This document shows positions 1-10,753 of a DNA stretch of 64,000 bases, piece by piece. Under the pieces are notes generated by a model. The model made no database searches. It had not been told where the DNA came from and worked only from the letters and a program-made list of their open reading frames with translations. The stretch's first letter is position 1; each line of letters begins with the position of its first letter. Position numbers and translations under genes: made by a program. Source of the stretch: Fratercula arctica (taxonomy: Eukaryota; Chordata; Aves; Charadriiformes; Alcidae); NCBI GenBank assembly GCA_947846985.1, contig CANTUZ010000002.1, forward strand, positions 57,988,885 through 58,052,884. The letters are read 5' to 3'.

Positions 1-3000
1 TGGAGCCAGAGAACGAAAGGAAAACAGCAGTTGGCTTGTCTTTGCATGGATTTTGCTGAGGCTGTTACAAGCAACCACACTGCTCTCATTATTTCCTATT
101 TATTAATCTTTGCTGCTCTTGTTTTCTAAGACTAATCTCAAATTGAAAGTGTTTGTCTTAACTGGGAAAAGGAAATACAAAGTATCTTTACTTCTGACAC
201 TAAATGTGTTAAAGGATGCATGAAAATATGAAGTGAGAGACTTGTGAAGGGTGAGTGAAGGTAAGTGAGAAGTTAACATCATAGTGTCTAGCAGCTCACA
301 CGAAATACCACACCTCCTTGGGGGCTTGTTACTGGTAGTTTTGTGTTAGCTGTGCTTCAGAAAACTGAAAAATCAGGAGATCAGTTCATTGTCTGACACA
401 TCTAATTCCTGTAAGTTTTCTCTCCAGAGAAAAGAATTGGACCCTGCTTCTCCATGTATTTTTATGGTGGCTATACAGAAACTCATCACACTTGAAAAAC
501 TGCATTCTGAGAGTTTTAGATCATTCTCCTGCTTTGACTCTTAGGTCAATAGGTATTTGAAAGCTGATGGACCCCAAAACATATTTCTAAGCAAAAATAG
601 TAGCTTTTGTTAATGATATATAAAATATTTGGAATATTGCTCCATGAATTCGATTTCAGTGACATTACAGCCACTTTTATAGTAATTTACTGGATGGCTT
701 TTACTGAGAATCTATTTTATAGTACATGTTATTATTCTTACTGAGTATTCATATTACAGTTGCATACAGAGGCTGCAGCTACAGGCCAGCTTCATTGTAC
801 CAGACACCGAAAGTGATGCTCATTATTTCCACAAACGATCTCTCAGGCATCTATTCAACATGACCAGCCCCACTGCACAGTAGAGACGGAAATCTTAACT
901 TTTTTCTGAGAGCGTCTGTCACGTGCACGTGAGTTACATCAGAGCAAGTCACAGCAGGAGAGACTGAACGACAAAATCTTCCAATGTATGTAATTTCTGC
1001 CTCTTCATCACTGTGGCCCAAAATCCAGTGATTCCTGTATAGTTCGTGTTTTAGTCCTGGTGATGTTACGAAGTTACCTGCACTATGTCAAATGTTGGAT
1101 GCCTTCTAACAATAGAAGTAAGGAAAGAAAGGGTCCAACTGGTTCGTCCATCTTTGGCCAAGGAAAACAGTGCATCAAGAGCTGTCTCATTAACACAGTA
1201 AAAAAGTTTAAAAAAAATTCCAATCTTTACAATGCTGTATAGTTAAATTTTTTAAGTATTTAAAAACTATATTTTATTAAGAAAAAGTGAAACTATTTTT
1301 TGTAGCATAATAAAAGATGTTTGTATTTCAGAGACAGTACCAAATCCCACTGATTGAAACAAGGACGGCTTTCTCCTGAAATTCCTCTTCACGATATGTT
1401 CTGGCACTTGCCACACACTAAGTTAGATTAGGTGTTGTGCATCTCCATGTTTGGTGGGTGCCATCTGAAGCACCTTGTGTGTTCCTGCTCTGGGAAACAT
1501 CCAGCATAGCCAGCTATTTCCCATCAAAATCCTTGGTCCAAGCTGTCTTTCAAGCGCACAGCCTAGTATTTTTCAAAGGTTGCTTTCTTAGGTGACTGTG
1601 ATGACATCAAAGTAACAAGGTTGCGCGGACTATCTTGCAAGTTTTTTTGGATCTAAAGACAGGAATAGAGGAAGACAGTTGACTATTTTCATAATGAGAA
1701 AGAAAATGCCATACTCTGCTCTTCTAGTGTTCTACCATTCCAGTCCTATCCCTCTCTCTTCCCAAATGCCCTACCCCAGTAAGTTTTCAAAAACTGACAT
1801 CATCCCTAGGATATCCGGATTGACACTTCACAGTGCATTTCTCCATTCATTGCATCATACCAGGGGCTGAATCTGGTCCCAGTTTGGAGTGAAGGGGAAG
1901 CCATGCATCTAAGTGGCACCGTAATGTTAGACTAAGTGTGGCAGTGAATGGTGCTAACAGGAGAGAGGGAGGAACCCATCTCCCTTGCCCTGTTATTTAA
2001 CCTGCCCATTATGCAATTAATTGACTTTGTTGTTGCAGTTATGCATATGCAAGGCATATACCCTTCCTTGTTCACCTTTTGATTGAAATGCTGTTACTCA
2101 CTCACATAGTCATCTGTGCTCTCCCCAGGTCTGCATTTTCATTTGTAAAACACTGACTGTTAATTACAGAATTTCTGGTTTCATTGTTTTCCCACAGGAA
2201 AGACTAGAAGATACTCCATAGGGCAGATTTACAATGAAATAATCTGTTCAGCTCCTTTACCTCAGTTCCCTTTAAACATGGTGGTGGCTAGATTAAGATA
2301 TGACATCAACGTCAATAGATTTTGAAATGCAAGTCAAAAATGGAATAGGCTGTCACAGCTTTTGCGAATTACAGTTTTGATAGGAGCAATGAATATTGGT
2401 AATTTGTACTTTTGGTTTCAAAGGGCCCATATCTTTCTCAAAGTGACTGTTGTGATGGTATTAATGGTAGGGGGAAATGTTTATGAAATCCTGCTGCCAT
2501 ACTAGTATTAAGCTGAAGATATGAGAATGAAGACAGGTATTTTAAATCATCAGTAGGTCTTCCACCTTGAAGTAGTCTCACTGACTGTTCAACCACAGAA
2601 GCTATGCAGGATTTGATCCAGTACACACAACAGTACCTTACTGTTAATTGCATCAGGTCTAAACCTTACAAATGCTGTGTCACTTCAGTCTGCAGTACGT
2701 TACATGAGTGTTCAGTTTCAATCATGTGGCTGTGCATGTTTAGAACTTGACTTTTATGTTCCAGGGAGATCCATGGCTATCACCAGGCAAGGAGTGGTCC
2801 AAACTACATCTAACATCTAATGGAGAAATCATGAGTTTTGTACAGGTCTGACGCAGAGGACTTTTTTCACCCAGTTTGCTCAAGTGCCCATGAACTTTTC
2901 AATGAACTGTAGCTAAGGTTTGAGTTCGTAGTCTAGTCTGAGAGACAGCCTGTGGGGAGGGGGCGTGTTTGTTGGGTTTGTGTTTTGTTGTTCTAGTTTC

Positions 3001-6000
3001 ACTGTAACAAATAGCTGACGTACCTGTAGTTGAAAACAGTAGGATACTGAATTTGGACATGAAAATCAAATAAGAAATAAGCTAAAATATACATGCACAG
3101 AGGATGAGTTAAACTCATCCTTTGCTATTAATCCTCTGACAGTTTATGGAATTCCAGAAGGACAAATTTGACTGGAGATTTGTTTAATTTCTGTTGAAAT
3201 AATTATTTGCCCTGTCTCCATATTAATACTAATAGGGCTTCCCAGTCAAGATTAAACACTTTCAGTCAAATGCAGACCAACAGATCTTTCTACAACAAAT
3301 GCGGTGCTTTTTTATTATTATTCTTGCTGTACCTCAGTGTTCGTTATTAAAACAGAAAAAATGACTGCAATATACTAAATCTGGATAGGTTTTTCCAGTT
3401 ATCACAAGGTCCAAAAGATTGGATTGTTACTTTCTCTCTAGTGAGTCATGTAGTTCCTTTGTTCTAGTAGCAAAACAGATGCCTGTAGATAGTAGATACT
3501 AGGTATAGTAAATATTGTACCATTTGCCAAATTCCCTGCAGCTTCCGATTTATCTAACAGAAACGTCTGTTATGGTTTTTGTTAAAGACTACATAAAGTC
3601 AATGGCAGGAAAGGTCCTCATTATTGGACTGATTTTGCTTATATTGACAGAAAAATGTCACATGATACTCAGGCTGTGCTTTCTATTCAACCATATCACT
3701 ATAGAGGAATGTCAATAAAATCACTTTGTTATGGCATTGTGTGGACTGTCTATTACAAATAACTTATTTCATAGAGCATGTATTTTACTAGAGTGGGTGG
3801 AAGCCAGCACTAATGAAAGTCCACTGATTTAAGGAATTGCTCTTCCAGGATCTTGCCCTTTCTGACCATTGCATTCAGGCTCTTCCACTGCTTTTGTTTA
3901 ATTTCTCAGAGTACGTGTCTAAAACTTGAGGTTCTCCGTGTAAGTATGCATAACCAAAGCCCCATGCTCTCCTAGACTACCTTAAGACCAGCCCTGCCCT
4001 GAAAGCATGTGAGCTTATTCCTCACCATAGAAAACGTCTGGACAGACAGAGGGACAAAAGAGATGTATATACTACTTACGCATACCTTGCTTCTAGGTGT
4101 AATTACTGCATTATAGGTATGAAATGCAAGTGCGAAGATGATGTCTTAATAGCATATGCTGGGTCTGCATTAAGTGTTGACAGCAAATAAATAGCAAGAT
4201 GCTCTGGCATCCTTAGTATGTCACACCCATTTCTCTACTGCTCGTCACTGTAATATCTCAGGCATGTTTCATTAGCACATTCCAGGATAGATTAACACAC
4301 CTCAGATACACAGTCAGCAGACCTTGCTGACCATACCTGTTTGCTTACATAAACGGCATGTTGTGAGGGAACATGGTACAATATGAAGGATGGGAAAGCT
4401 GAAATATGAGGAGCATTTTTTATCAGGAAAAGTATAAACCTGTGGAAGAGACTCCAATGGAATTGCTAAGCATATCTTGCACAAGACAAATAAGTAGCAA
4501 ATGGGAAACTATGTCACTGTGACCACTCTTCAGAGACCTTCTGCAGTCAGCACTGCATTTCATCATGTGTGGAAGAGCACAGGTCAACAAGCCCCAGGAT
4601 AGCGCTGGCTCTTCTGTGGCAGGGACCATGGTGGTGGCAAGAGTGGCACCCACCCATGCACGTGCTCAACAAGTCCGTGTCCCACAGTGCAGCCTTTATT
4701 CAAAACTTGTTTCTGTGACTGTGCGTGTGTGTGAGGAGGAAGCGGGGGGAGCAGGCATTTGTGATACTTAGCTACGTTTCTCTGAATTTTTCGTATATAA
4801 AGGAAGGAAGGAAAACTCAATATTTACTAAAAAGCAGTGAAATGAGCTGCTGATCATTAGGGTACATCAGAGGTGTCAGTTTCTGAAGCGGTGATCCATT
4901 TATGTGGCTGGAACTACACCTTTTACGAGAACACATTCTATGATACACATTACTGAATTTCTGTTAAAATATAGGAGCAATCCACCTGAAGCCTCCATAC
5001 GTACATCAGATGTCTTTCTTGGCATGCTATCAAAACTCCATAATCCTATAGGATATTAAAAATCAGTAATAATCCCTTCCCACCCTATGGTAGCAAAGTC
5101 ATAGTTTTTTTGCTACAATGGACAATAAATCCACTTGTGGCCTGATGTTCATTCTTGTATAAGAGGCCAGACTGGACAATAGCTGTCATTTCTGGAGAAC
5201 AATGGAGAACAAAGCCACAAAGGATCCACTGTGTCTCCTCTAATCATAAATCTTCCTTGAGCTGCAAAGCCATGCTCTTTTATTATTTTTTTAATTTAAT
5301 TCTGGTAACCTTCAAAATCAATTTTTCCTGAAAATACCTTTCATGGATATATCAAAATGAAGAGTGTGTGGCTTTGTTTGTTTAGTTCCTACCCTCTTGG
5401 AATTAAGATTTGAAGGAAAAAAAAAAAAAAGATACATTATTCTGTCTGAAACACAAGCCCTGATTATTATTTATATTAGGCTTTGGTGTAAAGCACATTT
5501 ATATTGTTTTAACTCCAGTGTAAATGAAGCTCATCCCCACAGTGCTACGTTACAGCTCTTTGAGGTTGAATAGAACAGAAGTCACTGGAGAACACAAAGA
5601 CTGCAACTAATGATGTTTTTTTCCTAAATTTCTGGCATGTAGGATTTCATATAATTAGCTCCTATGGTATAAGAAAATAGTGGAGCTGCATGGGCAAGTG
5701 TTCTGTGTCAACGATAAACAGTAGTAGCACTAAGGTCCCTTGACTTTCCTTCTGTGAAGGGTAATACACTTTAGGGCCATACCTTCACCTTTTAAATTTT
5801 TCAGTATTAAAATAAAAGACCAGTTTAGGCTATTTTCTTTCCCAGTTACAAAAATAATCTGTTGTAAGAAAAAAGAATGCTGTAAATACAGTGTGTGACA
5901 CTGAAAATCGGTTCAGTCAGTTTCAAAATGGACCACAGACAGCAGTTGAAGAACTATAGTTGGGTATGATTTCCTAATGGTTTTCCAGAACCAAAAGTAA

Positions 6001-9000
6001 ATTGCACATCCTCCTGTTTTTCTGTTTTCAGCACTTAACGTGCTTCAGTCCGTAGACAAAGCAGTGTAGGTACCTAACCAGCATGCCACATGGACTCACT
6101 GTATTTAGGTAACAGCTTTTCAGGAATGTAGCTGGGGCAGCACTGGAATCTGCTTAGGAACTTTGTTACAAGCTGTGATTTGACTTCAGTACCTCTTAGG
6201 TATGTCTTAGTATTAAATCCCATCAGTGATTTTTTAAGAATGACTGAAATTAGTAATACAGATTACTATATAAGATTATACTTACAATGTGTGAGGATAT
6301 ATTTACCAACAGCTTTGGCATCTTTGGCAATTGAATATAAACTTCCTTGCTTTTGGCATGTGAGTTAACAGCTTTAGTGATTCATGCATTGATCAACAGA
6401 ACAGGGACCTTAGAGTTTAACACTTACTACTAAGCACACAATACGGCTTTTGAACATCATAATTGTGCTTCAACTACATATTTCAGTCCTCCTAATGTAC
6501 AAACTTAAACAGGTTATCTTTATGCTCTGGACACAGACATAAAATAAGTAGTGATGCACCCTGGATTTTGTAATGTGTAGTCCACCTAATTTGTGAAAGA
6601 TGAATCAGTCTTTGGGACTGCCTCGACACTGCAGAGAAAACTGTGAAAGTGATCTGAGGAACACCCAAAAGAATGCGTGGGGACCCATATGATGTATTTT
6701 CCAACTCATAAGTTAATGTTGTTATAATATATCTAAAACTCATATTCAAATGGAAATTTCTGCAAAGTATGAATCTGTGAAAATATTTGGAAATAATATA
6801 TCACTCTTAGATTCTGCAAGCACAAGTTTATTCATCTGTCCTAGAAATGATGAAATCAAACACTGTGAGCAAAAAAGAGGCATACATATTATTGCCACAT
6901 GAGCGGCAGTTTATATTAAACCTCTCACAAACATAAAAAAAATTCAATGAAGCTGGCACTGATGATGCATAGTGCTGCCACTTAGTGGAGCTGTGCCTTC
7001 CTTCCTTAATTTGGAAAAGTGGAGATTTTTTTTGTTGCAGCTTGTAAGAAACCTCAGTTTGTACAGCATGGGACTGTTTTTCAGTGGTGCTGGGTACTTG
7101 GAACTCTTGTGTAAGTGCCTTTACATGATGACAAGAAGCATTTGCGGAACACAGGAGCGAAGCACCTCAGGTGAGGAATGTGTGCTCTTCTTTTCCTGCT
7201 GCCTCATATATAAAACAATCACATCAAGAAAGAAGTAGCTCATCAATGCAAAAAAGATAGCTTCCTATGGAACTTAAGCAGTCTGCACAAACTGCAGCCA
7301 TAGAAGATCATGTTTTTCTGTCATTACGGAAACCGAAAGGATGAATTTAGCACCTGAAAACCAATCTTAAGTTATGTGTGCCGATTAGTGAGTTAGATTT
7401 CATGTTTCTGTTATAAATGGGCCATGATGATAATGATTATTTAAGGTAACTCTTCCATTATGAACAAGAGGAATGTCCTGTGAAGATCAAGCTAGATTTG
7501 CATTGATGTAACTTAGCAAACCTTATGTCCCTATCCAACAAGTTTGATGCACCTCTTCAGGGCAAAACTGAAATCACTCTTTCACTCCAGTGCACGCAGA
7601 CATAAATTGAGGATATTTTTTTAAACAGAGTACCTGTGGTAGTGTCTTCCATTTACCTCCTGCTTCCTAGCTTGCAGGCCAAACACAGCTCATGAGAATG
7701 AATTCCTTGGATGCTACTGGCAGAAAATGAAACAAAAAACCAAAACATATTGACATATAAACCAGTTAATGTTTTCTGTACAAGCAGAAATCGATGTTTT
7801 TTATGCCACCTTGGTGCAATTGAGCATATGACAGCTAATAATGTTTCAATGATTGAAGCCAAATATCCAAACAACAGGAAAAAAAACATACGTATTTTTT
7901 CAGTAGGTAACATATGAGAGTAACTAGCCTAGATATGTCTGTTAGCTTATCTCTAAATAAATCAAGCATTGGTCATATCCGCAGATGTTTCTCCTTGTAT
8001 GGAGAGCACATATAAGCTTATGCTGCAGATTTTAAGACTAAGATCAGTGCTGGTTTAATACACAGGGAAGGCATAAAACTTAAGTTTATTCTTTCTACAG
8101 GGAAAAATTTAAATTAATACAGCATATATCAACTCCATAATATTCTGGTACAACAGAGCAAATCATAGTCTGTGCTATGGCTAGTGCATAGTGAAGTGGG
8201 AAAAGATCTTATTTCAGTCAGTCTTCAGGACAGTAAAGCACATTTTTTCTTTTTGTTATTGTCTTCCTATTCTGTGGATAATTCTTTTTAAGAATGCAAC
8301 AAATCCATCTTCCTGTTATATTAAGACACTGAACTTCTCATGTCTCTGGTGGTATTTTCTACCCTATGGAAGAAAAATAGATAAACTTACATACTACATG
8401 GAGTGAAAGTCCTTCCAGATAATCAGAAGCTATATATTAAAAAGTCTCCATAAGTTAGATAAAAATATGTCTTAAATTGATCTGAATAAAATAACCGTAT
8501 GTGGAAAAAGATGTAAGCCCATGTTTTGTGTTATACAGAATCAACTGCTAGATTTTTAAAGGCAGTTAAGAATCTAAAACTTATAATTTATTTTAAAATA
8601 TGGCCAGAGAACTTTAAATATCCAAAAGTATTTTCAGGAAGGTCTGTTCATATTCCAGAATCAGTAATTGCACTCCTTTCCATAAATTTTTTCCCCTCCC
8701 CCTGGCTCCAGGAAAATGTGATTGTGAAATTAAGTAAAGAAGCAGAAAATATCACAAGAATTAAGGATCTGAATCCTTCATTTAGGATTAACATACTTTT
8801 AAGGTACAATCTATTTTTCAGGTAACAACCTTTTCTCTGTAGTAAATGCCTCTGATACGTACTTTCAGATGTAACAATTTCTAAACCCCTGTTTAATCCA
8901 AATTTTATTTTTCAGCAGTAACATTCTGGCCCTGCTACAGCATAAACACTCGGAGTGGAAAGCACATTGACACTGTAAGTCTTGAACTCTCCATTACCCA

Positions 9001-9596
9001 GTTACTGGTTCTGAAATTTATTCCCGAACTACTTATTTCTGCAAATGGGATTTGGTGTTGAGTGAATGAGGGCATTCCAGAAAAATGCCTTGTCAGCAAG
9101 TGTACTCCCATCCCTGATCAATGACCAGGGTTTGGGCTGAATCCTTTCCTGTGTGTTGGCCTGTTTCCTCATTAGTCTCTTCTCCTTCATGCTCTGGATA
9201 TTGGCAGGCAATGGCAGGGAGATTCTGTGCCTGTAATGGAGACAAATGCTGCAGCACTGCCTTGATAAATGACTGCCATGCAGAACAGGTCTCTTAAACG
9301 CGTACATTAAGTAAGCCGGATGGTGAAGAGCTTGTGAAGTGAGAGGAGTACAGCCATTTCTCAATCCATGAGACAATTTCCACCGCCCTGGACAAACGGA
9401 TGTCTGGGAGGCAGTTCCTACACACCTCATAAAGACATGCGGAGCTCAGGCATGCATGGAGGAGAGGAGCCAAGTACACCACAGCAGTGGGAAGGCCTTA
9501 ATTGGAGCTTATGCCTTAGACACCACAGAGGCCAAGGTTTCACTAGGTGGGCTCAGGTGTACTTGTCCCCTTCAGAGCTGCCACTGCCCCTCTTGT
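1..9596. other. Non-coding region upstream of STK17A; possible 3' end of an upstream gene
   Basis: About 9.6 kb of mostly AT-rich sequence with no exon I can support. All open frames are short, have no recognisable family signature and are not bounded by convincing splice sites. Two plus-strand AATAAA hexamers, at 1309 and 3714, lie in AT-rich UTR-like sequence. In mammals the gene upstream of STK17A on the same strand is HECW1, so part of the first 4 kb could be its 3' UTR. That rests on synteny alone, since no HECW1 coding sequence is visible here. From about 3.8 to 9.6 kb I see nothing definable. Confidence 0.5.
3714..3719 (+). terminator. Candidate poly(A) signal of an upstream plus-strand gene
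   Basis: A canonical AATAAA is followed within about 30 bases by a GU-rich stretch (3730-3750, with TTATGGCATTGTGTGG), the usual layout of a vertebrate cleavage and polyadenylation site. A second AATAAA at 1309-1314 is followed by a T/G-rich stretch. Neither can be tied to a gene from sequence alone. An upstream HECW1 transcript is the synteny-based candidate. Chance AATAAA is common in AT-rich DNA. Confidence 0.25.
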
Positions 9597-9928
9597 CATA
9601 GAATCACAGAATCATAGAATGTGTTGGGTTGGAAGGGGCCTTTAAAGGTCATCCAGTCCAACCCCCCTGCAGTAAGCAGGGACATCTTCAACTAGATCAG
9701 GTTGCTCAGAGCCTCATCAAGCCTCGAATGTCTCTAGGGATGGGGCCTCCACCACCTCTCTGGGCAACCTCTTCCAGTATCTCACCACTCTCATTGTAAA
9801 GAACATCCTAATGTCTAATCTAAACCTACCCTGCTCTAGTTTAAAACCATTGCCCCTCATCCTATCGCTACATGCCCTTGCAAACAGCCCCTCCCCAGCT
9901 TTCCTTCCTGTCCTGGCCTTCCTTCAGC
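9597..9928 (-). mobile_element. CR1 non-LTR retrotransposon, 5'-truncated copy
   Basis: The left end carries degenerate 8-bp repeats of CATAGAAT/CACAGAAT type, the reverse complement of the CR1 3'-terminal ATTCTATG repeats. Next comes the conserved 3' UTR block read in reverse, with GGTTGGAAGGGGCC, then TTTAAAGGTCATCCAGTCCA, then a CCCCCCTGCAGTAAGCAGGGACATC segment shape. The match continues through the TGGGCAACCT, CATGCCCTTG and AGCCCCTCCCCAGCTTTCC segments to about 9928. The element is therefore on the minus strand with its 3' end at 9597, and has lost its 5' part including the reverse transcriptase, as most CR1 copies have. It stops about 110 bp before the CpG island of STK17A. The inner (right) boundary is approximate. 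Confidence 0.93.
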
Positions 9929-10369
9929 CTTGTGTCCCAGTGTCCCCACTGCGGGCCCGAGCCCTGTTTCCCCACAAGGCCATGCCCTTCAGGACCAGCT
10001 CTTGCCTGAGTTTCACCTCAGGATTCGCCCTTCCGATGTGCCTCCCCGCTCCTTCAGGGGCACACCCGAGCGCCCGCAGGCCGAGTGCCCTCGGTGGCGG
10101 CAGGCGCGAAGAAGAAATAGTCCGCACGAAGGGCGCTGCCGCGCTCGCCACCAACCCATCGCTCGGGTACCCACCTCGGCTTTAGCAGCGTTTAAATCTC
10201 GCCACTTTGAGGGAGAGGCCCGCCGGCCCCCGCCTCCTCTCACCCACCGACACACGCACACAGAGACCCCAACGGCCGCCAGCAGGGGGCGCTGCCCAAC
10301 CGTCCCTCCCGGCGGCGCGCGGCGCCCCGCCCCGCCCCTCCCTCCCCTCCGCCAAGGTGAGGCGTTAAA

Positions 10370-10378
10370 GGGCGGGGC
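10370..10378 (+). promoter_or_regulatory. GC box (Sp/KLF-type site)
   Basis: GGGCGGGGC matches the Sp1 consensus core and lies 188 bp upstream of the STK17A start codon. Inverted copies (CCCCGCCCC type) occur at about 10327 and 10391. Factor occupancy is inferred, not shown. Confidence 0.55.
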
Positions 10379-10565
10379 CCCGAGCCCGCGCCCCGCCCCG
10401 CCTCTCGGCCCGGCGCGTGCTGCCCGCCGCCCTCTTCCAGCAGCGGCAGCGGCTTCGCCCCGAAGCCGTGAGGGGAGCCCGGCCCAGTGGAGGAGCCGAC
10501 CGAGACGGGAACGAGAGAAAGGGGAAGGAAGGCGTCCCCTCTTGCTGAGGGAGAAGCCCCGCGCC

Positions 10566-10753
10566 ATGAGTCCCGAGGAGAAGCCGCCACCCAGCCGCTC
10601 CCGCGGTGACCGGCCGCCACCACCACCGCCACCTCAACCCGCTGCCGGCCGAGGCCGGCGGCGAGGCGGCTTCCTGACGGAGATCCGCACGCCCATCCGC
10701 ACCGAGCCCTTCCAGGAGCGGTACAGCCTCAGCCCCGGCAGGGAACTCGGCAG
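10566..10753 (+). CDS. STK17A: STK17A coding exon 1
   Basis: Encodes residues 1-62 plus two bases of R63. The ATG at 10566 has G at -3 (GCGCCATGA) and begins [11 protein letters not shown] run of seven prolines (17-23) and an Arg/Gly stretch follow, then the family-conserved segment with FLTEIRT, RTEPFQ and [10 protein letters not shown] that leads into the Gly-rich loop. The donor is AG|GTGAGC. The frame stays open upstream to 9930 or beyond, but the conserved segment and length fit a start at 10566. Confidence 0.95.

Noticed and set aside
9029..9430. 133-codon minus-strand open frame just before the CR1 copy
   Set aside because: No recognisable domain or similarity and no splice or promoter context; chance open frame.
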